Assembly: GCA_964035575.1 (NCBI GenBank)
Contig: OZ037910.1
Span: forward strand, 496,001 to 560,000
Source of the DNA: Rhynchopus sp. YZ270_cl-10
Lineage: Eukaryota > Euglenozoa > Diplonemea > Diplonemida > Diplonemidae
Direction of reading: 5' to 3'
DNA length: 64,000 bases
The notes below the pieces were generated by a model. The model saw only the letters and a program-made list of their open reading frames with translations. It did not search any database and was not told where the DNA came from. The translations under genes were made by a program, and so were the position numbers. Position 1 is the stretch's first letter; the number at the start of each line of letters is the position of its first letter. Shown here one piece after another: positions 20,994 to 29,500 of the stretch.

Positions 20994-21029
20994 TTACCAC
21001 AAACTTGAGTTTTTGCTACCCTTATCACA

Positions 21030-21490
21030 TTGCTTCATCACAAGCGATTCCTCGCCGGCTGGGAAGCCCCTTTCCCTCCCATTCCACATTAATGTTACAA
21101 GAATGTTGAAAAAAAACAAAACCATTTCACAGAACAGAAACACCCTCTATTTCACTGACGAGGTCGCTCTTTGTTTTCCTGAGGTGCGTCTTGCATCTGC
21201 TATGTCTCCTCTTCTCACACCGTGTCGTACGTCATCTGGAGCACACTGCACCTTCGTCGTTGCTGCAAAACCTTGCAGGTTCGTGCTCTCAAAAGATCTT
21301 TCTGTGCAGTGTTACAGCACCCCGCGTGTCTCGCACTCGCACACCTAGCCATGCCTTGTCGAGGTTTCGAGAGTTGAGAGAAGCCACAAGAGACTCGATG
21401 TACCCTGGTGCATCATAATAAATAAACAAAACAAATCAAAATAAAGACAGAGTTTCCCCCTGATTTTTAGGCCAAGATAAAAATAAAACG
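21030..21490. repeat. Family-A associated block, copy 2
   Basis: Nearly identical to 23368-23825 and close to 15640-16145. It keeps the gtaccctggtgcatcat acceptor region, the internal frames and the junction to the A 5' region (tttgtggtaagtgtac on the minus strand). Confidence 0.65.
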
Positions 21491-21733
21491 ACAAAATTCC
21501 CGAGATACCCCATTGACGGCGACTTAATGAAAGTCTTTTCTGTAATGTTCCAGGGTGGTGACTTTGTTACTTACGGTGCTTTACGCGAAACTTCCGGTCT
21601 CACCTTTTCCCTATTTTTAATCGATTGGTTCAGCAAATCTGTCACAAAAAGCAGTCTTGCACTGTCCCAGACAGCGCGCACACGTAGAGGACTCTCATCT
21701 GGGGGTCATTTCACTCACTGCATATTTGCAGTT

Positions 21734-23128
21734 TCATTTCGGGCGGGTGGTGGTGGTGTCCTTCTTTTTCGGTGTGGTACGGACACGCTCCTTGCGCGGC
21801 TTTGGCTGTGAGAGCACCTCACGCTTTCGCTTCGTTGCAGTGCCGCTCTTGTTGCTTTTCTCTCCGTCCTCACTGCATTCTGTGCTGCTCGGCCATAGTC
21901 GTGTCAAGAAGTTGTCCTTGATAACCTTTTCTTCGTCAATGTCCAACTTCGAGAGCACAGACCGATACCACACCAAGAACGATGCGTACGAAGAAGCACC
22001 GTCCAACGCCTCTGCGCAGTCGTATCCTGCAAGCGGGCTTTCGGGCACCCTCGAGTTCGCCACAGCCCAGATGAGTGTGGGTTCGATGTAGCTACGTTTC
22101 ATCCACGTGTACTTCTTATCTCTGACCTCTTTAAGGCTCACGAGACCCTGATCCAGGATCCGCAAAGAAATCGGAGGGTGGTCTTGGTTCACATCTTCTC
22201 CCAGCAGTGCGTACCTAAGGACCTCCACCTGCTCCTCCTTCGAGTTGAGTGGGCCATATAACTGTTCCCAATCACAGGACAAAGTGTTGATCAATTCTGC
22301 TTCTGTCTTCTCAGGGTGCTTCTCGCGAAGTGCACAGAGGTGTTCCACTGCACGCGGGTTTCCCTTCACAAAGTTGAACAAAGTGTTCGACAGTTGAGGG
22401 TCCGGTGATGTCAGCAGTCTGGGGGTTTCTAAAAAACCTTTGTACATACACTTCATCCTGAATGCGTCATTTACAGGGCTGCGTCGCAACAGGGAGCACA
22501 CTGGGAAGAAGAAGCACCCACCACGATGTAATGTCAAGCTCACCAGATTGTACTTCACAAATCTATACACGTGATCGTCTGCCATGGCATCCACTCCATC
22601 GATCATCAGCAGACACACCACATCTGTGCGGGGAACGTCTTTATCTCCACAGAGACTCACCGCGAGTTCACACAATCCGAAGTCAACTTTGAGGTCGTCA
22701 GACCACTCCGCGTACTCCTCCTCAACACCCAGAAGGTGGTAAGCAACACGGCGAGTCATATCAATACCCATTTCTGTGCTTGGATTGAACGCCATGTCCT
22801 CAAAGGATATGTTGAAGGTAAACACTGTCTTGCCCTTCAGTTCAGCTTCCAGCAGCGTCGGCACCATCGTGAGAAGACGCGTCTTCCCCATCCCGGCGCC
22901 TGCGCAAACATACATCTGCTGCACAGTGCTCTTGTCCAGCATGTCTGTGTCGAACATCTCCTTGTTGTTTCTGTAACTCTCGCACAGTTCCTGCTTCAGG
23001 TTCTCAGAGTTCTGGTAGTCCCACTTCATGTCATCAGGCTTTGAGAGCACATACGGCTTGCGTGTAGCACGCTCCATCACACCTGGTGTCTTCAGTACTT
23101 CATGCAGGGAAAGAACACGTCTCCACAT
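21734..23128 (-). CDS. Family A P-loop NTPase A2 (RHS/crinkler-like)
   Basis: 464 residues from MWRRVLSLHEVL. The frame is open further upstream to 23323, and related gene D suggests that coding may begin in an upstream exon. The Walker A is GAGMGKTRLL (77-86), and a Walker B-like VCLLMIDGVDAM starts at 171. Then come a sensor-like FFFPVCSLLRRSP, the SPDPQLSNTLFNFVKGNPRA segment and a winged-helix-like region. Unlike families B and D it has no nuclease tail. It ends in a Lys/Arg-rich stretch (KRKREV, PKPRKERVRTTPKKK) that looks like a nuclear signal. The architecture fits the RHS/crinkler class of P-loop proteins; function is unknown. A2 looks whole. Confidence 0.75.
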   Translation of the reverse strand: MWRRVLSLHEVLKTPGVMERATRKPYVLSKPDDMKWDYQNSENLKQELCESYRNNKEMFDTDMLDKSTVQQMYVCAGAGMGKTRLLTMVPTLLEAELKGKTVFTFNISFEDMAFNPSTEMGIDMTRRVAYHLLGVEEEYAEWSDDLKVDFGLCELAVSLCGDKDVPRTDVVCLLMIDGVDAMADDHVYRFVKYNLVSLTLHRGGCFFFPVCSLLRRSPVNDAFRMKCMYKGFLETPRLLTSPDPQLSNTLFNFVKGNPRAVEHLCALREKHPEKTEAELINTLSCDWEQLYGPLNSKEEQVEVLRYALLGEDVNQDHPPISLRILDQGLVSLKEVRDKKYTWMKRSYIEPTLIWAVANSRVPESPLAGYDCAEALDGASSYASFLVWYRSVLSKLDIDEEKVIKDNFLTRLWPSSTECSEDGEKSNKSGTATKRKREVLSQPKPRKERVRTTPKKKDTTTTRPK

Positions 23129-23367
23129 TATTGGCAAACCCTTCAGCTCAATGCAGGCACTTATGGAAGCACACAAGAAAACACGGAACGAAGAGACAAA
23201 ATGTTGTGTCGAGAAGAAAAGACTGTATGTGGTGATGTGAAGGACACGGCATGTGGTCATGATGCAAACCAAAATAGTAAGGGGAGAGAGAGAGACTTGG
23301 GGAATGTCCTGTACACTTACCACAAACTACAGTTTTTGCTACCCTTACCTGATTGCTACACTTACCA

Positions 23368-23825
23368 CAAACTGCTTCATCACAAGCGATTCCTCGCCGG
23401 CTGGGAAGCCCCTTTCCCTCCCCCATTCCACATTAATGTTACAAGAATGTTGAAAAAAAACAAAACAATTTCACAGAACAGAAACACCCTCTATTTCACT
23501 GACGAGGTCGCTCTTTGTTTTCCTGAGGTGCGTCTTGCATCTGCTATGTCTCCTCTTCTCACACCGTGTCGTACGTCATCTGGAGCACACTGCACCTTCG
23601 TCGTTGCTGCAAAACCTTGCAGGTTCGTGCTCTCAAAAGATCTTTCTGTGCAGTGTTACAGCACCCCGCGTGTCTCGCACTCGCACACCTAGCCATGCCT
23701 TGTCGAGGTTTCGAGAGTTGAGAGAAGCCACAAGAGACTCGATGTACCCTGGTGCATCATAATAAATAAACAAAACAAATCAAAATAAAGACAGAGTTTC
23801 CCCTGATTTTGAGGCCAAGAAAAAA
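23368..23825. repeat. Family-A associated block, copy 3
   Basis: Lies between the end of A3 and the start region of A2, about 50 bases from the latter. On the minus strand it carries two gtaagtgtag/gtaagtgtac donor-like sites in quick succession, the first probably a small local duplication. Confidence 0.6.
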
Positions 23826-23916
23826 ATAAAACGCGAAAATTCCCGAGACACCCCATTGACGGCGACTTAATGAAAGTCTTTTCTGTAATGTTCCAGGGTG
23901 GTGACTTTGCTACTTA

Positions 23917-24080
23917 AACCCCCACGGATATTATTTACCTCCACTTATTATTTACTTCACGGGTATTATTTACTCTCCCACTTATTATTTACTAATTTCT
24001 AACGTAAAAAGCAGTTTTAATAAATTAAACCCGTTTATTATTTACTCCAAATTTAGTAAATAATATCCGGAGGGGGGGTT
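23917..24080. mobile_element. MITE with TA target duplication, in the A3 3' flank
   Basis: 164 bases with ends aacccccacggatattattt and aataatatccgg plus agggggggtt, flanked by TA on both sides. The paralogous positions downstream of A2 (about 21565) and A1 (about 16845) lack it, which gives clean empty sites. The interior repeats ttattatttact several times. A TA duplication points to mobilisation by a Tc1/mariner-type transposase. Confidence 0.8.
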
Positions 24081-24108
24081 TACAGTGTTTTACGCGAAAC
24101 TTCCAGTC

Positions 24109-25527
24109 TCACCTTTTCCCTATTTTTGGGCGGGTGGTGGTGGTGTCCTTCTTTTTCGGTGTGGTACGGACACGCTTCTTGCGCGGCTTTGGCTGTGAGA
24201 GCACCTCACGCTTTCGCTTCGTTGCAGTGCCGCTCTTGTTGCTTTTCTCTCCGTCCTCACTGCATTCTGTGCTGTTCGGCCATAGTCGCGTCAAGAAGTT
24301 GTCCTTGATAACCTTTTCTTCGTCAATGTCCAACTTCGAGAGCACAGACCGATACCACACCAAGAACGATGCGTACGAAGAAGCACCGTCCAACGCCTCT
24401 GCGCAGTCGTATCCTGCAAGCGGGCTTTCGGGCACCCTCGAGTTCACCACAGCCCAGATGAGTGTGGGTTCGATGTAGCTATATATCAACCACGGGGTGT
24501 CCTCATCTGCTCTCTTCTCAAAGTTCATGAGACCCTGATCCAGGACAACCTGCAAAGAGCTAGGAGGGTGGTCTTCAAACACCTGTTTTCCCAGCAGTGC
24601 GTACCTAAGGACCTCCACCTGCTCCTCCTTCGAGTTGAGTGGGCCATAGGACTGTTCCCAATCACAGGACAAAGTGTTGATCAATTCTGCTTCTGTCTTC
24701 TCAGGGTGCTTCTCGCGAAGTGCACAGAGGTGTTCCACTGCACGCGGGTTTCCCTTCACAAAGTCGAACAACGTGTTCGACAGTTGAGGGTCCGGTGATG
24801 TCAGCAGTCTGGGGGTTTCGAAAATCCATCGGGACACACCCACATAGCGGAATGCGTCATGTACAGAGCTGCGTCGCAGCAGGGAGCACACTGGGAAGAA
24901 GAAGTACCCACCACGATTTAATGTCAAGCCCGTCATCTCGCACTTCACAAAGCTTTTCACGTAATCGTCTGACATGGCATCCACTCCATCGATCATCAGC
25001 AGACACACCAGATCTGTGCGGGGAACGTCTTTATCTCCACAGAGACCCTTCACGAGTTCAGACAATCCGAAGTCAACTTTGAGGTCGTCAGACCACTCCG
25101 CGTACTCCTCCTCAACACCCAGAAGGTGGTAAGCAACACGGCGCTCCACAGCATCAAAACCATTACGATCTTTGTTTCTATCGAACGCCGTGTCATTCTC
25201 AAAGGATACGTTGAAGGTAAACACTGTCTTGCCCTTCAGTTCAGCTTCCAGCAGCGTCGGCACCATCGTGAGAAGACGCGTCTTCCCCATCCCGGCGCCT
25301 GCGCAAACATACATCTGATGCACGCAGGCTTGACCAAGCATGCCTGTGTCGTACATCTTCTTGTTGTTTCTGTAACTCTCGCACAGTTCCTGCTTCAGGT
25401 TCTCAGAGTTCTGGTAGTCCCACTTCATGTCATCAGGCTTGGAGAGCACATACGGCTTGCGTGTGGCACGCTCCATCACACCTGGCGCCTTCAGTACTTC
25501 ATGCAGGGAAAGAACACGTCTCCACAT
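24109..25527 (-). CDS. Family A P-loop NTPase A3 (RHS/crinkler-like)
   Basis: 472 residues from MWRRVLSLHEVL; the frame is open upstream to 25764. Same layout as A2: Walker A GAGMGKTRLL, Walker B-like VCLLMIDGVDAM, the FVKGNPRA segment and the basic tail (PKPRKKRVRTTPKKK) ending TTTTRPKIGKR. It differs from A2 in two clustered variable patches, one after the P-loop (SFENDTAFDRNKDRNGFD) and one before the C-terminal domain (DQGLMNFEKRADEDTPWLI), while flanking segments are almost identical. This suggests selection for diversity or gene conversion at these patches. A3 looks whole. Block copy 3 follows it. Confidence 0.75.
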   Translation of the reverse strand: MWRRVLSLHEVLKAPGVMERATRKPYVLSKPDDMKWDYQNSENLKQELCESYRNNKKMYDTGMLGQACVHQMYVCAGAGMGKTRLLTMVPTLLEAELKGKTVFTFNVSFENDTAFDRNKDRNGFDAVERRVAYHLLGVEEEYAEWSDDLKVDFGLSELVKGLCGDKDVPRTDLVCLLMIDGVDAMSDDYVKSFVKCEMTGLTLNRGGYFFFPVCSLLRRSSVHDAFRYVGVSRWIFETPRLLTSPDPQLSNTLFDFVKGNPRAVEHLCALREKHPEKTEAELINTLSCDWEQSYGPLNSKEEQVEVLRYALLGKQVFEDHPPSSLQVVLDQGLMNFEKRADEDTPWLIYSYIEPTLIWAVVNSRVPESPLAGYDCAEALDGASSYASFLVWYRSVLSKLDIDEEKVIKDNFLTRLWPNSTECSEDGEKSNKSGTATKRKREVLSQPKPRKKRVRTTPKKKDTTTTRPKIGKR

Positions 25528-25917
25528 TATTGGCAAACCCTTCAGCTCAGTGCAGGCACTTATGGAAGCACACAAGAAAACACGGAACGAAGAGACAAAA
25601 TGTTGTGTCGAGAAGAAAAGACTGTATGTGGTGATGTGAAGGACACGGCATGTGGTCATGATGCGAACCAAAATAGTAAGGGAGAGAGAGAGAGAGAGAC
25701 TTGGGGGAACGGGTTGTCTTTTCTTTTTGGTAAGGTTGGAGAAATGAGTTAAAAAAAACAGCACCTTCAGCAGAACACTTTTTTTTAATAGAAAACGCTG
25801 TTTGCTATTCCCTGGTTGGTGTGTGTTATTTTCTCCTCCCCCACGAACGTAAACTTAGCGGGTATGGGGAGCCGGGGGTTTGGGAGGAGGGGTTCGATTG
25901 GGAACGAAGATATAAGA

Positions 25918-26187
25918 ACAGTTTATAAGATGACCCTAAGCTTGTGGCTTCGTCACCTTTAACCACAATCGTTAAGTAAGATAACGACTGTGCACATGAA
26001 CTCGAACGAGACTGGGTGGGTCTCGCTAGCTCCACGCTAGAGACCAAAAAAAGTTAATTTGACTTGTAATACAAAAAAAAAAAAAAGCCCTCTCGTTGAC
26101 AGTGTCCCTTTGGTACAATGACAGGTGGACGCCCAACCATGCAGTCCTACCACCCCATTTTTTTCGTGGTTCACATCTGATAGTTCA
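25918..26187. repeat. SINE-like copy with S4 tail (25918-26045), then S1 copy (26050-26187)
   Basis: On the minus strand 26045-25965 has a box A-like TAGCGTGGAGCTAG and a box B-like CGTTCGAGTTC about 40 bases apart, followed by the S4 tail (aaggtgacgaagccac, cttagggtcatcttataaac). This looks like a tRNA-headed SINE that shares its 3' tail with the LINE-like element at 16131-16761. The S1 copy next to it is nearly complete (ctctcgttgacagtgtccc, cccaaccatgcagtcctac, cgtggttcacatctgata). Confidence 0.5.
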
Positions 26188-26287
26188 TGAACATATTTTC
26201 TTACGCCGTCCTTCTCTTACTCCCTCTTTACGTGCTGCGATGGGCCAGCTGTGTGGTGAGTGGGTTGTACGGTGCAGGAAAGCGTGT

Positions 26288-27112
26288 CTACATACCGAGC
26301 CAGCTAAGGACAACCGCCAGCAGCACCAGTGCAAGCAGACCGCACGCAATGCAGTAAGGCTTCGGCTGTCCAGCCAGGACGTGCGAGAGTGGTGAGGCGG
26401 CTGCAGTGGCTGCTTTCTCCTGAGCTGCCTTCGCAGTGGCGGCTGCTGCCTTCTCCTGAGCCGCCTTCTTGGCTGCCTGTTCCTGAGCTGCCTTCTCAGC
26501 TGCTGCTTTCTCCTGGGCTGCTTTCGCTGCAGCGGCGGCTGCCTTCTCCTGTGCTGCCTTCTCCTGGGCTGCTTTCTCCTGAGCTGCCTTCGCTGCAGCG
26601 GCCGCCGCCTTCTCCTGTGCTGCTTTTTCAGCTGCTGCCTTTTCAGCTGCTGCCTTTTCAGCTGCTGCCTTTTCCTGAGCTGCCTTCGCTGCGGCGGCGG
26701 CTGCCTTCTCCTGTGCTGCTTTCTCAGCTGCTGCCTTTTCAGCTGCTGCCTTTTCCTGAGCTGCCTTCGCTGCGTCGGCTGCTGCTTTCTCTTGTGCCGC
26801 TTTGTCAGCCGCTGCCTTCGCAGCAGCCGCTGCCGCCTTTTCCTGAGCTGCCTTCTCAGCTGCCGCCTTTTCTTGCGCTGCCTTGTCCGCCGCTGCCTTT
26901 TCCTGAGCAGCCTTTGCTGCTGCGGCTGCCGCCTTTTCTTGCACCGCCTTGTCCGCTGCTGCCTTAGCTGCCGTCTCCTGAGCTGCCTTCTCCTGGGCTG
27001 CCTTGGCAGCGGCAGCAGCAGCAGCCTTTGCGGCACCACCTTCCGCTTTATCACCAGTGTCCGCTGCGACACAGGACACCAGCAGCACCATGACGAGAAG
27101 CTTGACGTGCAT
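26288..27112 (-). CDS. Ala/Lys/Glu-repeat secreted or membrane protein
   Basis: 274 residues, not matched to a named family. Residues 1-17 are a signal peptide ([17 protein letters not shown]). From about 25 to 235 the chain is built almost wholly from [17 protein letters not shown] and AADKAAQEK units, predicted to be one long charged helix of the kind seen in Ala-rich surface or antifreeze-like proteins. Residues 253-271 ([19 protein letters not shown]) are a hydrophobic C-terminal segment with only two residues after it, either a membrane anchor or a GPI-addition signal. The repeats are GC-rich and prone to length change. No intron. A surface stalk or coat protein is a reasonable guess. 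Confidence 0.75.
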   Translation of the reverse strand: MHVKLLVMVLLVSCVAADTGDKAEGGAAKAAAAAAAKAAQEKAAQETAAKAAADKAVQEKAAAAAAKAAQEKAAADKAAQEKAAAEKAAQEKAAAAAAKAAADKAAQEKAAADAAKAAQEKAAAEKAAAEKAAQEKAAAAAAKAAQEKAAAEKAAAEKAAAEKAAQEKAAAAAAKAAQEKAAQEKAAQEKAAAAAAKAAQEKAAAEKAAQEQAAKKAAQEKAAAATAKAAQEKAATAAASPLSHVLAGQPKPYCIACGLLALVLLAVVLSWLGM

Positions 27113-28013
27113 TATGCAAGTACAGGGTATGTGTAGGCGTGCGCTCTGAGGTGTGGTGACGTATGTTTAGAAAGCAAATGCGAACAAAGCTGTCCCGAGC
27201 GCAGTCCGTATCAGACCTAAAGCCTGGCTACTTAGTCACCAAAAAAAGAAGAAAAAAAAACGTCAAGGTGAGCCCGAAAAAGAAATATGTCTTGACACAA
27301 AACAAGGGAATGTGAGGGAGACAGGGGGGGTTCTGTTTGTTCCGGCAGGGGAATGTGAAAAAAAAAAAAGCAAAAATCTTGACCTGAAACACCCCCTCTC
27401 GTGAACAGTGTACCTAACAAGAAAGAGAAGTGGAAAGTTGCCGACACCTCACCGTACGTACACGGTACACGGTACGCAGGGCACTGGTTCTCCACGGGGT
27501 TATCTAATCCTCCCCCAGAGAGCACTTCATTGGCATGCACACAGTTACCACGAGGGAGGGTGTAAGCAGGTATAATCCATAATCACTGCCCCAAAGAAAA
27601 CTTTTTGCAGGATGAAAGCGCCTCATGCGCCTACATATCTCGTTACCACTGTCGTTATCGCGCTGAAACGCTGGGTCTTGAAGATGGGCCCTCTCTCTTC
27701 GTCTGGGTTGTAGTCAAGCGAAGATCAAAAAAAAAAATACAGTGAATTTCATTTGAAACAGAACACAAAAAAAACACAGAAATATATAAAACGATACAGA
27801 ACTAACTGAGCCTAATTTTTTTTAACACAAAGATAAAATAAAAGCACATACAAACGACAAGGTAGCCACAGCAATGATGTAGCAAAGACATTCCAAAAAA
27901 AAAGCTGACTTGAAATACAAACCAATATCAACCAATATCATATGACCACCATAATCACATCCCCATCCCCCCTCTTGCCTTTCCCAACCCTCAACCCCTT
28001 TTTCCTCTTCATA
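27113..28013. repeat. Intergenic with S1/S2 remnants (27375-27570)
   Basis: The S1 head (ctctcgtgaacagtgtacc) at 27395 runs into an S2-like part with gcactggttctcc, ggggttatctaatcc and gtgtaagcaggtata. At 27610 aggatgaaagcgcctcatgc resembles 55028. No gene is seen. Confidence 0.5.
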
Positions 28014-28940
28014 CTACCGTCTTTGCGATTTTGTCAACGACTTTATGTACGACGGCACCTTCGGGGTGGCCTTGCCTCGTGGTGGGGAGCGCTCCCTTCG
28101 TGCAGTCTGCAGGCCTGGGAAAGCAGGGTAGTACGGGTCGTCGTATGGTGAGGGGACGGTCATGCCGTATACACTACTGCTACCTGCACCACCTGCACTA
28201 CCCAGCCGCCTCCCTACTGCCCCCACTGCAGTCCGCCTGAACAAATCCTCCCTAAGTTTATCGATTCGCTTTACCCTTTCCCGCTCCTGCGACTGAACCT
28301 TCATACAACTTTCACACGGCTTCCCTCCTTTCATATGAACTCTCTTCGACGCAGTCCTAGGCGGCAAAACCATATCACTCAACGTGTCCTCTTCATCTTC
28401 CTCAGACGCCGCGCTGGATACTCCTGGAAAGCAAAACCCCCCATCCTCCAGTTCATCCCCATAATGATACGTTCTTGACTTTATTACCGGGTTTTCTGCG
28501 GTTTCTAAAATAGGTGATGCCTCATCAAGCTCTTCTTTTCGATGTAAAACCTCTCGTGAAGAGGATTCATTTGGTGTGATTCTTGGGGTAGGGGGTGACA
28601 TTTCTGTTGGTTTTTCTTCTCCATCCTTTTTACCAAGGCGAAAGAGTTCGTCAAGGAGTAACGATCGTTGAAGTTGCGCTTCTGAATCAGACACCCTAGC
28701 TGCACAGTGGTGGAGTAGAAGCCGTTCTACAACGTCAATTTCATCAGGACTCACCCCAGGGTGTGCTGCGCTCTCTGTATTCTCCTCAGCGAGGGTCCTG
28801 AGCAGCTCGTCGAGGAGCGCCCCTTTCGCAGCTTGGGTCTCCCTTTGCTCCTCTCGACCTACCTGATGGGTGACAAGCAATGCACGTAAGAGGTCTCCAT
28901 CAGAAAGTACACTTAAATCATTTGGTGCATAGGCTGACAT
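28014..28940 (-). CDS. LLDEL-module protein 2
   Basis: 308 residues from a good ATG; not a family I can name. It holds two copies of a helical module of about 34 residues: LLRALLVTHQVGREEQRET with ALLDELLRTL (17-50), and VVERLLLHHCAARVSDSE with SLLLDELFRLG (70-103). The same module occurs once in the gene at 10469-11542. The middle is acidic and Ser-rich (SSAASEEDEEDTLSD). A short CESCMKVQSQERERVKRI segment has one CxxC pair. The C-terminal third is Gly/Ser/Pro-rich and basic, ending SYIKSLTKSQRR. No membrane segment. Its two relatives 17 kb apart suggest a small local family, perhaps scaffold proteins. Confidence 0.7.
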   Translation of the reverse strand: MSAYAPNDLSVLSDGDLLRALLVTHQVGREEQRETQAAKGALLDELLRTLAEENTESAAHPGVSPDEIDVVERLLLHHCAARVSDSEAQLQRSLLLDELFRLGKKDGEEKPTEMSPPTPRITPNESSSREVLHRKEELDEASPILETAENPVIKSRTYHYGDELEDGGFCFPGVSSAASEEDEEDTLSDMVLPPRTASKRVHMKGGKPCESCMKVQSQERERVKRIDKLREDLFRRTAVGAVGRRLGSAGGAGSSSVYGMTVPSPYDDPYYPAFPGLQTARRERSPPRGKATPKVPSYIKSLTKSQRR

Positions 28941-29500
28941 AAGAAAGGAAAAGGGTAGTTATGAGGGGGGAATGGTGGGTAGGTGGGCGAGGGGGGGGTG
29001 AAAGCCGATAGTGAGGAATATATGGGAAAGAGAAAAAGAGTAAAGAGGGAGAGAATGTGTTTGTTTGTGTAAGAGGATTAGCTTTTTTTTGCGTGAGCTT
29101 TTTTTGTTCTTTGTTTGGTTTTTTTGGGGGTCCTCTGTGTGGTAGGTGCGATGTGGTGTGTTTTGATTATTATGAGGCAAAAGAAAGTTGACTTTAAATA
29201 CAGAGCCTTCTCGTGAACAGTGTACCTACGATGAGTGTACATGACCGGCTGTACCAGGGGGTGGACACCCATCAAGTTCCCGTTAGCCACTACAGGGTTT
29301 TACGAATGGCGACATCCTTTAAATAAGTAGAGTTGAAATACAAAGCCCCTCTCGTCAACAGTGTACCTTGGTAATGACCGGCTGGGGTGGACACACCCCA
29401 ACCAATGCAGTCCTACAATCCATTTCGTGGTTTTACATCTGATATGTGCTACTCCCGCTTGCACTCATCAGATGAATGAAAGGAGCATTGCAAACACATG
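28941..29500. repeat. Intergenic with two S1 copies (29185-29310, 29333-29446)
   Basis: Two S1 repeats in tandem, same orientation. The second is close to complete: gttgaaatacaaagcccctc, caacagtgtaccttgg, gaccggctggggtggacac, aatgcagtcctacaatcc, cgtggttttacatctgata. Confidence 0.65.

Noticed and set aside
26185-27072. Arg/Gln-rich and Leu/Pro-rich frames overlapping the Ala-rich gene
   Set aside because: Alternative frames of a GC-rich repeat gene; only the Ala/Lys/Glu frame has a signal peptide and a membrane segment.
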